From Saprospiraceae bacterium (GTDB lineage: Bacteria > Bacteroidota > Bacteroidia > Chitinophagales > Saprospiraceae): 43,953 nt of DNA. Shown here piece by piece: positions 31,747 to 42,024 of this stretch. Position numbers and translations under genes: made by a program. Each line of letters begins with the position of its first letter. Within the stretch, counting starts at the first letter, position 1. Location: the NCBI GenBank assembly GCA_020629965.1, contig JAHDCG010000019.1, positions 1 to 43,953 of the forward strand, given 5' to 3'. The notes below the pieces were generated by a model that made no database searches, had not been told where the DNA came from, and saw nothing but the letters and a program-made list of their open reading frames with translations.

Positions 31747-33456
31747 ATGAAAACAAACACTTTACACATCGGCGGGATTTTCCTGCTCTTTACCCTTTGT
31801 CTGCTTTCGTTCCGCACGCTCTCGGCGCAGGACATCGAGTCCGTTGCCAAGGACAAGTCGTTTAAGATTTCGGGCAGCATCAACCTCAACCTCGGACTAT
31901 ACGACGCCTACGGCATCGACCCGCGCCGCGACCGCTTTTCGTATCTCGTATCGGGCATGGTCAACCCACGGCTTTTCGGCATCGACACGCCGATGAGCGC
32001 GGTGTACAGTCAGCAGGAAACGGTTTTTTTGCAGCCGTTTAATCAGTTCGGTATCAGTCCGTCTTACAAATGGGCAAAACTGCATCTCGGCTACCGCGCC
32101 CTTTCCTATTCGCCTTTTACTTTGAACGGGCATCTTTTTCTGGGAGTCGGTACGGAACTGACGCCGACGCTCAAACGCGGTCCCGTTAATCTGCGCGTAT
32201 CCGCCATGTACGGGCAGTTTCGGCGGCCGGTCGAGCCTTTATTTGCGCAGGAAAACGGCGGACAGGCTTCTTACCGCCGCATGGGCTACGCGGCGAAGTT
32301 TGGTTTTGTCGGTAAGAAAGAAACCGCCAATTACATCGACTTCAGCCTGATTAAAGCGGAAGACCGCCTCGGCAGCATCGACGAGCCGATTAACAACGTT
32401 GCGCTGCTGCCCGAAGAAAATTTGGCGTTAGGCGTGACGGGTCAATACCGCTTATTCAAAAAATTGGTTTTCAACGCCGATTTCGGTACCACCGCCCTCT
32501 CCCGCGATACGCGCACAGAACGCAGCACCGAGTCGGTTAAGGGAGTATTCAACGCCTTCAACGGACTGTACACCAACCGCGCTTCCACCATTTTTCGCAA
32601 TGCCGTGAAGGCAAAAATCACCTACGCACCGGGGGCTTACTCAATCGGCGTACAATACAGCCGCATCGACCCCGAGTACCGCACGCACGGTTCTTACTTC
32701 TTTTTGAATGACGTGGAAGATTTCACTTTTAACGCCGCGACGCAGTTGGCAAAAGGTAAAATTCGCATCGCGGGTAATATCGGTTTGCAGCGCAATAATT
32801 TGGACGAAGAAAAAAGCACGACCGGCAATCGCGTCATCGGCTCCCTCAATTACAGCCACAACCTGACCGACAATTTCAACTACAACATCACCTACTCCAA
32901 CTTCAGTAGCTCCGTCCTCGTAGCGCGCGATTTGCTGACGGACAGCCTTAATCTCTACCAAGTCACCCGCAGTCTTTCGGTGGGTGCGGGTCTGCAAATC
33001 GGCACGGAAAAACGCCCGCAGTCCGTTACGCTCAATCTCTCGCGCCAAACGGGTAACAGCCGCGACGAGTATTTTATCAACGAGTCGCAAAACGATTTTT
33101 ATAACGTGACGGCAAACTACGCTATCATCCTGAAAGAGACCGGTTGGACCTTCCAAACGGGCATCAACCTCGCCCGCAGCATCGCCGAAAATACGGGTAC
33201 GCGCAACTTCGGTCCGAGCTTCAGCGTCGGTAAGCATTTCCTCGATAAAAAGCTGCAAGCCCGCTACGTCACCACTTACCTCAACGCCAAAACGGACACT
33301 AACAGCTTCGGCATTTTGAACAATCGACTAAATCTCAATTACCGCGTCGGCAAAAAGCACATGCTCAAATTCGGTCTCGGTTTACTCAATAAAATCGACG
33401 ATTTGAACGGTTACTCGGAAGTGCGAGGCACGGCGGGGTACAACTGGAGATTTTAA
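31747..33456 (+). CDS. Outer-membrane beta-barrel protein, first gene of the TANFOR block
   Basis: 569 residues with a signal peptide (LHIGGIFLLFTLCLLSFRTLSAQ). Alternating strands run through the chain: FKISGSINLNLGLYDAYGI, FSYLVSGMVNPRLFGI, PFNQFGISPSYKWAKLHLGYRALSYSPFTLNGH, then regular beta hairpins to the end, where LNYRVGKKHMLKFGLGLL and GYNWRF give the terminal aromatic of a barrel. From memory, homologues of this QPFNQFG..P.YKW..LHLGYR family are adjacent to TANFOR and FN3 genes in other Bacteroidota. A 78-base gap to the next gene suggests one transcript. Function unknown; a pore or assembly site is an inference. The stop begins a heptamer repeat. Confidence 0.75.
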   Translation: MKTNTLHIGGIFLLFTLCLLSFRTLSAQDIESVAKDKSFKISGSINLNLGLYDAYGIDPRRDRFSYLVSGMVNPRLFGIDTPMSAVYSQQETVFLQPFNQFGISPSYKWAKLHLGYRALSYSPFTLNGHLFLGVGTELTPTLKRGPVNLRVSAMYGQFRRPVEPLFAQENGGQASYRRMGYAAKFGFVGKKETANYIDFSLIKAEDRLGSIDEPINNVALLPEENLALGVTGQYRLFKKLVFNADFGTTALSRDTRTERSTESVKGVFNAFNGLYTNRASTIFRNAVKAKITYAPGAYSIGVQYSRIDPEYRTHGSYFFLNDVEDFTFNAATQLAKGKIRIAGNIGLQRNNLDEEKSTTGNRVIGSLNYSHNLTDNFNYNITYSNFSSSVLVARDLLTDSLNLYQVTRSLSVGAGLQIGTEKRPQSVTLNLSRQTGNSRDEYFINESQNDFYNVTANYAIILKETGWTFQTGINLARSIAENTGTRNFGPSFSVGKHFLDKKLQARYVTTYLNAKTDTNSFGILNNRLNLNYRVGKKHMLKFGLGLLNKIDDLNGYSEVRGTAGYNWRF

Positions 33457-33490
33457 TTAGTTGCCGGTTGACCGCTGTCGGTTGACCGTC
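33453..33490 (+). repeat. Heptamer repeat at the barrel stop (GTTGACC-type)
   Basis: Directly after TAA: GTTGCCG, GTTGACC, GCTGTCG, GTTGACC, GTC. Same class as the arrays at 5110 and 12533. Confidence 0.7.
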
Positions 33491-33533
33491 TTCACCAAAT
33501 GAAAGCAGCGTTTTTACCAATAAGCAGCAAATA

Positions 33534-36500
33534 ATGAAAACGATATACACCATACTTACCTTGTGTTTGTTAGCCTGCGGTCTGTCCGCACAAAACGGCA
33601 TCTACCCCATCACGACCACCGTGCAGATTAACCCGCCTGCCACGACTTACCTCACGGATTTTATAGTGCCGGGGTCGAATAAACTGGTCGTCAATCTCTT
33701 CATGAACGACTTCAACGAACCCGAATACGACGTTCGTTTGCAGGTCAGTATCGAGGGCAACGGGATTTCTTTGGTCTCTAACCCTGGTTTTCTGCCCGCA
33801 CCGACTACCGTTAATCCCGGCGGCAATCTGCTGACGGGCAGCGACTTAGAGGAATACCTCAACCCGGTCAACATGATTGTCAACGGCATCAACCCCGTGG
33901 AACTGTTGGAAAACGGCAGCGGATTGCCCGAAGGTATGTACACGATTTGTGTAACCGCCTTCGATTATCGCCGCCCCACGGTGCAGCTTTCTTTGCAAAA
34001 CTGCAACAACCCCGTGCTGCTCAAAAACTACCCGCCTATCCCGGTTTTCCCGGCTTGCGGCGCGACCCTGCCCGTGCAGGACGGCAGCCAAAATGTCTAT
34101 TTTCAGTGGCAGCGCAACGCCGACGCGAGCATTCAAGCCGAATACTTTTTGACCATTGTGGAAGTGCCGCCCGGCATCAGCGACAATCAGGCGATTTTGA
34201 GTGCCAACACCCCCATTCTCGACGCCGAACCGGTCATGGGGACTTCCTTCAACTACGGCGTAGATCAACTGCCGCTGGAAGTCGGCACCCGCTACGCCTA
34301 CCGCATTCAAGTGCAGGATATGCTGCAACAAACGACCTTTGAAAACGACGGTTTTTCCGAAATCTGCTTTTTTTACTACGGCTTCGACGCCACCGGACCG
34401 GTCGAACTGGTCAGCCCGACCAATACCGAATTGCTGGGCACCGACGACCAGCTGACATTCTCTTGGCTGCGCCCCGCGCACGCCCTCAGCGGGCAGGAGG
34501 TGTACTACACTTTTCGGGTGGTAGAGATGGACGAAGGGCAAGACCCGATTAATGCCATGCAGTTTAATCCGGTCTGGCGCGAGGTCGAAACCACCGTACT
34601 CACCGGCGGCGGTAACGAGGTAATCGCGGGCAACGAAATACCTCCCGAGTCCGCCTTTGCTTGGCAAATACGCGCCTGGTCACTCGCCGAGGGCGAACCG
34701 CAGCAAATCGGTGAAAGCGAAATCCGTATCTTCTATTCCTCCCCCGCCATTCAAAAATTTAAAGCAGGTAATCCGACGCATTACATGATCGACGTGGTCG
34801 GTCTGACCGCCAACACCCCCGAGGGCGAGGAAGGCAACGTACGCATATCGGGTACCGGTCGGGTGCAACTGCGCGCAAACGACGAAACCAAATATACCGT
34901 ACAATTTAACGATGTATTGGTCGGTCCTTTTAACGGTGATTTTCAGTTATTGGAAGGCGAAATCGTCTCTCCGCTCACCGATTTTGTGATTGACCTGAAT
35001 AACAGCGGCGAAAACTCCGAAGACGAAGATTATAACGGCAATGCGGAATTTTACGCCGAAAATGTGGTACTGACCGTCGATGACCTTTTTATGGAAGGGC
35101 GGGTACAATGGGATTATCCGCACAGCACTACGGAGACCGGACAGGCGCGGGTGCAGTCCAAATTTCAGCGCGTCCTGTACAACAATTATTTGTTATTGGA
35201 AAATGACGTCGCAGTGGACGGTAAAGGCTTCGAATTGCTGGAACCTTACGGCTTTACCATTAATTTTGACGACGGAGAAAACAGCGACTCCCGTTTTGCC
35301 CTCGCCGATAACATCCTGACGCTGCATCTGAACGGCAGCATGACCCCCGCCGACAAAGTAACGGATACGGAAGGCAATAATCTCGTTTACACTTTCACCG
35401 ATGTGCGGGATGCCTACTATTTCAGCAGCGACGACAATGCGGACGATGCGAACATTCGGATTTTGCCCAACGCCGAAATCAACCTCGACGCCTTGGGAAT
35501 CATCTTCGACCTTTCCGACGACCAATCACCCGCAGTCATCGGCGACGAAGCGTGGCGCGGTATTTACTTTACTAATTATAACATTGACTTTCCGCGTGAA
35601 TTTGACGGCAGTAACCAATTGATACTGGACGAACCGCTGAGTCTTAACTACACCGCCGGTAACCAAAACGGCAGCGCATGGATAGACCCCGCCGGCATGG
35701 ATTTTTTCCTGCTGCAAACATATACTGATAACAGCATCGCGCCCACCGCGCTCTTCAATCGCTTCAGTGACAACTTCACCGAAATACGGCTCGATATGGA
35801 AGACGGCAACATCAGCGAAAGCCACATCGACGGCTTTGTTTTTATTCCGCTGTTGAGTGCGACCGAGGAATTTACCTACCATATTCCCATCGATAATAAC
35901 GGACTACAGGTCAGTTTTCTCGATGATGATTTGACGGAACGCGAAGTCATTTTTAACGATGCCTACGACGAGTTACGGGTCATTATGACCGTGAAGCAAG
36001 CCGTTTTTAAAGACAACGAACGCTTGGAAATGGTTGTCGATTTGGACTGGGCGGGTATTCAGGTGCAGGTCGGTAATCTGAGCGAATTGAGTCTGTGGGG
36101 CAACGGCAATTTCGGCTTTTACGTACCCAACGGCGATAAAGGCATTACGAGTCGCACCGGCACTTATGCCGATACCTACGACCTCACCATAAGCGGCGTA
36201 ACGGCTGCTTACCATAACGAAACTTACGGTATCGGTTTTCTCGGCAGCATCGTGCTGGGCGACGAGTCTTCGGGCATCAGCGGCGAAACGGAAGGCGAAC
36301 CGCCGCTGGTCAATTTGACTTCCACTTTAGGACGCCCCGGCCTGGGTTTGCCCGCTGCCGGCAGCGACGGGCAGAATACCGAACAGACAGCAAATAACTG
36401 GCTGGAAGACGAGCAAGCCGTAGGTTACGAAACGGACGAGACGCGCATTGCCGTCGAAATTCCCATCATCGTCAGTACTCCTGCGGTCGATTTTGCCGCC

Positions 36501-38525
36501 AACCTGATTGCTATGCGTAACGACCCGGTCTGGGGCGATGCCTTCTACGCCGTAGCGGAAGCGGTTATTAAAAAACCGAAAACCTTCGGACTGGATTTGA
36601 AGATGATACTGGGCGAAGAAAGCGGCACGAAGTACTGGTTTGTGGAAGCCGGATTTATGGCGAATAAAAAAGCCGTCAGCGGGAAAAACGGAAAGGTGAT
36701 TAAGGTAGCAAACAAAGTAGCTTCCAAATTACAATCTACCGCAAAATCCGCTGACACGGCAATGGCGGGCGCGGGTTCCGTGGCACCCGGTCCGGCGGGT
36801 ATTCCGTTGGGTCCCGTTACCATCACCGAAATTCGCGGGCGTATTTACCATCACATGAGCCACGATATTTCTTCGGGTATCATTACGGATTGCAATATGC
36901 CGATTATGGACACGCCGCAGTTCGGCAGTTTGAGCAACGAAAACGATGTAGAAGTTTTGGAAATTGAAATTCCCGATTTCGATATTTTTACCGATTACGA
37001 CTTAGGGATACTGATTGCGGGCATGAATGTACCCGATTTAGCGGCCCTGCTCGGCAAGTTTACCCGTCCCAATTTTAAGGCGGTACTCGCTTCGCTGCCC
37101 GCTCCTGATTTCGGCGTGCTGCAAGTCAGCATACCCGGCGTGGATTGGAACGGCATTCAGACGAATTTTCCGAATATTAGCTATTTGCAACTGGAGCAAA
37201 TGTTCCCCGATGTGAATTGGTTTGCCGTTATTGCGAATTTGAACGTCGATTGGGCAAATTTCTTCTTCGATTTAAGCGTGGACAATATTTTCCCTGACCT
37301 CGCGGCTCTAAACAACTATAAGTTCAATATGATGCTGGAAGGGCTGGAACTGCAACTGCCTTTAGACAGCCTTTTTGCCGTCGGCAATCTGCAAATTTCG
37401 CCCGTCGAGTGGGGCAACATTACCTTTTTCGGTCCGAAAGTAACCTGGAAAGACGTTTACATCAGTTACCCCGAAAAGCCGTGGATCGACATTCTGCTCA
37501 ACCTGCCGATGGTAAACTGGACCGACATCTGGACAAACATCCCGCTGCCCGCTTACGCATTGCCCGACATTCCGCTGTATCTGTCCTCTTTGGTTAATAT
37601 CGACTGGTCGCTCTACGCTGCCGAGTTCGACAATTGGGGAGACCTTTTGATAGAACAAATCACCCCCGACGACCTCGACCTCACGTACAGCAACGTCGAT
37701 ATCGACTACACCATCGACCCCAATACGAGCTACGGCGGTATGTTTATGATACGCGGACAAGACACACATTCACAGGGTGCCATGGTGACGGCTTACGGCT
37801 CTATGGAACTCGCTTTCTCTTCCGACGGCGGTTTGAGTCAAATCGGGATGCAGTGGGAAGTGGGCGTGGGTAATCAACCCAACCCGACTACTACCGAGAA
37901 AAGTATGCTGCGCGGCATGGGCTGTTTGAGTTATACGGTACCGACCGAAACTTTCCTCGGCGACATCAGAGTAACAGGCAACAGTCCGATTGCCTGTGTA
38001 TCGGGTGCCATGCACCTCGAAGTATCGCCGGGTTTGATTGACTTCAGCGTAGGTACGCGGCAGAGTCCGATTTGGGTTGTACCCGGCTGTATCGGCGGTA
38101 CGGCGATGGGCTGGTTTACGGCGCGTAAATACGGCGAAAACCTGACTCTCGGTGCAGGTTTCGGATTTGGCTTCGGTGCCTACCTCAAATCCCCGAAAAT
38201 CGGCCTGACCGGGGTCTGTGAGTTTTACGGTTACTGTAACATTTACTCCAATATCGTCGCCTTCGGCAGCTTGGAAGTACAACCGAGTTTGCGTCTGCTC
38301 GAAGCGGGAATCGCTTTCGGCGCGGGTATCGACATCGGGGTCGATTTGTCGGGTGCGCTTTGTCCCTTCGGGGATATCAGACTGCTGCACCTTTACCTCG
38401 GCGGGGATTTAACTTACGACTTTCAGACAAAATACCTTACCGGCGGCTTGACGGGGCAGGCAAAGCTTTTCGGCATTATCAATGCGACTTTCAACATGAA
38501 CATGAATACTCAAGTCAATTTGTAA
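33534..38525 (+). CDS. Giant TANFOR-domain surface protein
   Basis: 1663 residues with a signal peptide (KTIYTILTLCLLACGLSAQ). The N-terminal TANFOR domain (about 25-165) has TVQINPPATTYLTDF, NGISLVSNPGFLPAPTTVNPGG and GLPEGMYTICVTAFDYR. Two FN3-like beta domains follow (about 165-405: PPIPVFPACGATLPVQDGSQNVYFQWQRN and ELVSPTNTELLGTDDQLTFSWLRP). A long beta-rich region (about 410-1180) has no recognised domain. Residues about 1180-1375 carry a 12-residue repeat with a spaced Trp and Pro (DWNGIQTNFPNI, TWKDVYISYPEK, PWIDILLNLPMV, NWTDIWTNIPLP). The last 300 residues are glycine-rich amphipathic strands with several Cys. No T9SS sorting domain. Function unknown. Confidence 0.85.
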   Translation: MKTIYTILTLCLLACGLSAQNGIYPITTTVQINPPATTYLTDFIVPGSNKLVVNLFMNDFNEPEYDVRLQVSIEGNGISLVSNPGFLPAPTTVNPGGNLLTGSDLEEYLNPVNMIVNGINPVELLENGSGLPEGMYTICVTAFDYRRPTVQLSLQNCNNPVLLKNYPPIPVFPACGATLPVQDGSQNVYFQWQRNADASIQAEYFLTIVEVPPGISDNQAILSANTPILDAEPVMGTSFNYGVDQLPLEVGTRYAYRIQVQDMLQQTTFENDGFSEICFFYYGFDATGPVELVSPTNTELLGTDDQLTFSWLRPAHALSGQEVYYTFRVVEMDEGQDPINAMQFNPVWREVETTVLTGGGNEVIAGNEIPPESAFAWQIRAWSLAEGEPQQIGESEIRIFYSSPAIQKFKAGNPTHYMIDVVGLTANTPEGEEGNVRISGTGRVQLRANDETKYTVQFNDVLVGPFNGDFQLLEGEIVSPLTDFVIDLNNSGENSEDEDYNGNAEFYAENVVLTVDDLFMEGRVQWDYPHSTTETGQARVQSKFQRVLYNNYLLLENDVAVDGKGFELLEPYGFTINFDDGENSDSRFALADNILTLHLNGSMTPADKVTDTEGNNLVYTFTDVRDAYYFSSDDNADDANIRILPNAEINLDALGIIFDLSDDQSPAVIGDEAWRGIYFTNYNIDFPREFDGSNQLILDEPLSLNYTAGNQNGSAWIDPAGMDFFLLQTYTDNSIAPTALFNRFSDNFTEIRLDMEDGNISESHIDGFVFIPLLSATEEFTYHIPIDNNGLQVSFLDDDLTEREVIFNDAYDELRVIMTVKQAVFKDNERLEMVVDLDWAGIQVQVGNLSELSLWGNGNFGFYVPNGDKGITSRTGTYADTYDLTISGVTAAYHNETYGIGFLGSIVLGDESSGISGETEGEPPLVNLTSTLGRPGLGLPAAGSDGQNTEQTANNWLEDEQAVGYETDETRIAVEIPIIVSTPAVDFAANLIAMRNDPVWGDAFYAVAEAVIKKPKTFGLDLKMILGEESGTKYWFVEAGFMANKKAVSGKNGKVIKVANKVASKLQSTAKSADTAMAGAGSVAPGPAGIPLGPVTITEIRGRIYHHMSHDISSGIITDCNMPIMDTPQFGSLSNENDVEVLEIEIPDFDIFTDYDLGILIAGMNVPDLAALLGKFTRPNFKAVLASLPAPDFGVLQVSIPGVDWNGIQTNFPNISYLQLEQMFPDVNWFAVIANLNVDWANFFFDLSVDNIFPDLAALNNYKFNMMLEGLELQLPLDSLFAVGNLQISPVEWGNITFFGPKVTWKDVYISYPEKPWIDILLNLPMVNWTDIWTNIPLPAYALPDIPLYLSSLVNIDWSLYAAEFDNWGDLLIEQITPDDLDLTYSNVDIDYTIDPNTSYGGMFMIRGQDTHSQGAMVTAYGSMELAFSSDGGLSQIGMQWEVGVGNQPNPTTTEKSMLRGMGCLSYTVPTETFLGDIRVTGNSPIACVSGAMHLEVSPGLIDFSVGTRQSPIWVVPGCIGGTAMGWFTARKYGENLTLGAGFGFGFGAYLKSPKIGLTGVCEFYGYCNIYSNIVAFGSLEVQPSLRLLEAGIAFGAGIDIGVDLSGALCPFGDIRLLHLYLGGDLTYDFQTKYLTGGLTGQAKLFGIINATFNMNMNTQVNL

Positions 38526-38558
38526 AAGCCCTTATTCAAATTTAAAATTTTTTCGGTC

Positions 38559-40571
38559 ATGAAAAAACTTATAAATAACACATTGCTGCTCTTTTTGCTC
38601 TGCGCCGTTGCATCGCTCACAGCGCAAGACGAAGGCAGAATTTTTGTCACCAATACCGACGGCAGTAATGTCGTGCGCATCAAATGGGTGTATCCCGCTT
38701 TGTACAGCACGGACGCTTCCGACGTGTATCGCAGCGACGATGACGGCAGCAGTTGGGAAAAACTCAACGCCGCACCTATCCGCAAACTCAACGCAGTGCC
38801 CCTGCCCGATGCACAGAAAACGGATATGATGAAAACGCTGGAACCCGAACTCAATCAGGGTAGCCCGGCGGATAAAGAAGGCATTTTACAAATTATGACG
38901 GCGTTCGAGCTTGTAGAGTCCGCACCCTTTGCCACCTATTTAGGTTTGTATTTCGAAGATGAAACGGCTCTGCCCGGCGAAAATTATCGCTACCAAATTC
39001 GCAGCCTGCGCGGCGGCGACGAGCGCGTATTAGCAACGAGCGAAAACATCCGCGTAGGTGCCGACGTAGAAGTGCTGCCCCCGCGTGACATCGACATTTT
39101 TGTGGATGAAGAGGTGGACAGCCTCGTCAAAATCAGCTGGTTGCCCGAAGAAACGCGCTACTTCGGCGTAAATGTCTATCGCACCTCCGAGCGCAGCGGC
39201 ATACGGATTAAACTAAACGAAAACCTCGTCATTCCCGGTCGCGAAATCAAACCCGACGGCAGCTCCGGCTACCCCGACTTCTTTTTCAACAACGACGAAC
39301 ATATCATCGGCGAAAATTACACCTACGAGTTGGAAGCCGTCGATTTTTTCAACCGGGCGAGCAAAATGTCGCTGCCCGTCACCATCGAGATACCCGACCG
39401 CCGCCCCGTGCCCGCCCCCGCCGATGTGGAAGCGGTGAAGAAAAACGCTACGGAAGTCTGGATTGTCTGGTCGAATGCGGACAGCGAAAACCTCGCGGGC
39501 TACAACGTCCTTACGGCGCGCAAATCCGACGGTAAATACAAGCAACTCAACGATGAGATGCTGCCGCCCGACCAAACGGAATTTCTCTACAAGGTGCCGG
39601 AGTTCGGCGATTATTTTTTCAAAATAGAAACCGTCAACCGTTACGGCGTTACGGGCGAGTCTAACCCGACCGGTCTCGGTGTGTACGACATCGTGCCGCC
39701 CGCCGCCGTAACGGGTGTAACCGCCGCCTCCGAAGCCGGAAAAATTAATCTCGCTTGGTCGGCTAACGGCGAAGACGATTTAGTCGGCTACCTCGTCTTT
39801 CGCTCCGTGCGCGCAGACGACACCCGTCCCTTCGTGCGTCTCAACTCCAAAGCCTTGTTGACTACGAATTTCACCGACGAGCTGCCCCCCGCCGCGCGCA
39901 ACCGCTTTTACTATAAAATCGCCGCCATCGACACAGCGTACAATATCAGTGCCTTCCGGGAAGTAGTCGGCACCGTACTCCCCGACGTCACTCCGCCCGA
40001 AACCCCCGTCATGAGCGCAGCAGACGTCACCGACGCGGGTGTCAACCTGCAATGGCTCACCGTGTACAGCGAAGACATGGCGGGGTTTGAAATCTTCCGT
40101 GCGCCCGTAGCCACACCCGACACGCGTGTATTGCTCAATACCAAACTGACCGCCGCCGATGCCGCCGGCTACACGGACACCAAAGCCAAACCCGGCACCG
40201 AATATCTCTATACCGTACGCGCCGTCGATATCACGGGCAATGTCAGCGGCTACTCCAATGCCTACCGCGTGCGTACCAAAGCCCCGCCCAAACAATACGC
40301 CGGTGCCGAAAAACTGAACATCAACACCAACGAACGCAAAAAACGCGTACAGCTAAAATGGAAAATCGAAACACCGGACACTATACGCGGGCATGTGGTT
40401 TTCCGTAAAACCGCTCGCGGCACTTTTGCCGCCGTCAGTCCGCTGCTGACGGGCAAAAACGAATACGCCGACACCGATATTAAAGCGGGTCGCTCCTACA
40501 CTTATCTCGTAAAAACCTACTACGTCGAAGGCGGCGTGGGGGTGTCGCAGGAGAAAAAGGTGAAGATTTAA
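38559..40571 (+). CDS. Secreted multi-FN3 protein
   Basis: 670 residues with a signal peptide (KKLINNTLLLFLLCAVASLTAQ). An N-terminal region (about 25-170) precedes about four to five fibronectin type III-like units, each with a W and the YxYxVxAVD style edge: SLVKISWLPEETRYFGVNVYR, EVWIVWSNADSENLAGYNVL, KINLAWSANGEDDLVGYLVF, VNLQWLTVYSEDMAGFEIF, and the last VQLKWKIETPDTIRGHVVF. Links between are PP-rich. No catalytic residues. It lies 34 bases after the TANFOR gene, so co-transcribed, and probably forms part of the same extracellular structure (inference). Confidence 0.85.
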   Translation: MKKLINNTLLLFLLCAVASLTAQDEGRIFVTNTDGSNVVRIKWVYPALYSTDASDVYRSDDDGSSWEKLNAAPIRKLNAVPLPDAQKTDMMKTLEPELNQGSPADKEGILQIMTAFELVESAPFATYLGLYFEDETALPGENYRYQIRSLRGGDERVLATSENIRVGADVEVLPPRDIDIFVDEEVDSLVKISWLPEETRYFGVNVYRTSERSGIRIKLNENLVIPGREIKPDGSSGYPDFFFNNDEHIIGENYTYELEAVDFFNRASKMSLPVTIEIPDRRPVPAPADVEAVKKNATEVWIVWSNADSENLAGYNVLTARKSDGKYKQLNDEMLPPDQTEFLYKVPEFGDYFFKIETVNRYGVTGESNPTGLGVYDIVPPAAVTGVTAASEAGKINLAWSANGEDDLVGYLVFRSVRADDTRPFVRLNSKALLTTNFTDELPPAARNRFYYKIAAIDTAYNISAFREVVGTVLPDVTPPETPVMSAADVTDAGVNLQWLTVYSEDMAGFEIFRAPVATPDTRVLLNTKLTAADAAGYTDTKAKPGTEYLYTVRAVDITGNVSGYSNAYRVRTKAPPKQYAGAEKLNINTNERKKRVQLKWKIETPDTIRGHVVFRKTARGTFAAVSPLLTGKNEYADTDIKAGRSYTYLVKTYYVEGGVGVSQEKKVKI

Positions 40572-40651
40572 TCTGCCCGTTTTCTATTTTTTAAAATTTA
40601 AAAACTCATTGGTTGTCAACCGTTTGCACAACCGCATAAATCATAAAAATT

Positions 40652-41917
40652 ATGAAAAAGTTACTCTTTTCTTTACTTGCTTTTCTTTCTTTTTTCGTGT
40701 TTGCCGGCGCACAAAATGTGGGTATCGGTACGACGACGCCGGACGTAAAGGCGAAGCTGCATGTGCAATCCAACAACCAGGGCTTTTTAATGCCGGTGTT
40801 GAGTCAGTCAGAGGAAGATGCTCTGTTCTCGGGAGCAGTACCGCTGAGTTTGATGGTGTATAATTCAAGTCGCAACCAGTTTCGCTATTATCAAAACGGT
40901 GCCAACAGCCTGCTTTCGCAGACCGGCATGGGCGACTTATTTCTCGCGGGAGGTACCACTCGCAATACTATTGACTTCGGTCAGACGGGCATAACGCCGC
41001 CAACGGGCGCGGAAGGCTGGAAACTTAAACTTTTTACTGACCCTACATTAACGAATAGCTACGGTTTTGGTATAGAAAGCAGTACACTCTGGAGCAATAC
41101 CCGCGAAGGAGGCAGCTTCAAATGGTATGCCGGGGGTGATGTACTGTTAATGTCAATGAATCCAACCTATACCAACATCAGTAGCAATTTAGCCCTTGGC
41201 GGCATAAATTCGGAAGAGCGTCTTTATGTAAACGGCACTACTAAAATGACGGGAAAATTAAGGGTCAATAATTCGGGAGGCGGCGGTGATTTGGCTAACC
41301 AGACCGAGGCTTTGTTTGTCGGCGGAACAACGCAATTGAATGGTAATACAGACATAAATGGTACAGTAGATATTGATTTCGCGATAAATGATGCTGTAAG
41401 CATATATAACACAAAATTTGGTCTATTAAATCTCTATGCAGAAAACGCCTTTGAGCCGGACTCAGAAATCAGATTTGGCGGATACGGAAGTAATCTATTC
41501 TATGCAATAACAATAGAGCAAGGTAACGCCAGTAAACCCGGAGGGGGAGTTTGGATAGCTCCTTCAGATAAACGATTGAAAGAAAATATAACGGATTACT
41601 CGGACGGTCTTGCGCAGCTACGTCAGGTACGTCCTGTCCGTTATAACTACAAAAGGGGCGGACGCTATCCGTCCGAACCGACTTACACCGGAATTATTGC
41701 CCAAGATTTACTGGAAATAGCTCCTTATATGGTAGAAAACGGAGGAGATTATTATTCCGTTGACCCGTCTTCCTTCACCTACATGCTCATCAATGCAGTA
41801 CAAGAACTCGACACGGCTAATAATGAAAAAACAGATATTATCACCGAACAATCCGCGCAAATCCTAAACTTAGAAGCACGTTTGCAACGCATCGAAGCGA
41901 TGTTAAGCGAACGATGA
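40652..41917 (+). CDS. Tail-fibre-like protein with S74 self-cleaving chaperone domain
   Basis: 421 residues with a signal peptide (KKLLFSLLAFLSFFVFAGAQ). The N-terminal NVGIGTTTPDVKAKLHVQSNNQGF is the head common to Bacteroidota tail-fibre-type secreted proteins. The C-terminus is a peptidase S74 intramolecular chaperone: SDKRLKENI from S305, the catalytic serine, then YTGIIAQDLLEIAPYMV, and the coiled tail AQILNLEARLQRIEAMLSER. S74 domains trimerise a beta-helical stalk and cleave themselves off. The passenger middle (about 41330-41530) is distinctly AT-rich against GC-richer flanks, hinting at an exchanged tip. 81 bases after the FN3 gene. Confidence 0.9.
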   Translation: MKKLLFSLLAFLSFFVFAGAQNVGIGTTTPDVKAKLHVQSNNQGFLMPVLSQSEEDALFSGAVPLSLMVYNSSRNQFRYYQNGANSLLSQTGMGDLFLAGGTTRNTIDFGQTGITPPTGAEGWKLKLFTDPTLTNSYGFGIESSTLWSNTREGGSFKWYAGGDVLLMSMNPTYTNISSNLALGGINSEERLYVNGTTKMTGKLRVNNSGGGGDLANQTEALFVGGTTQLNGNTDINGTVDIDFAINDAVSIYNTKFGLLNLYAENAFEPDSEIRFGGYGSNLFYAITIEQGNASKPGGGVWIAPSDKRLKENITDYSDGLAQLRQVRPVRYNYKRGGRYPSEPTYTGIIAQDLLEIAPYMVENGGDYYSVDPSSFTYMLINAVQELDTANNEKTDIITEQSAQILNLEARLQRIEAMLSER

Positions 41918-42024
41918 CAGATGCTTTATCTATCCCGTTTTAATTGTTATTTATACGGCTTTCCGAATCTCCAATGTGCTGATTTCGGAGAAGTAACTGA
42001 AAAATTTTCGCAATTCCTCTCACC

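Noticed and set aside
33846-34667. 273-codon frame antisense to the TANFOR protein
   Set aside because: Shadow of a clearly coding region.
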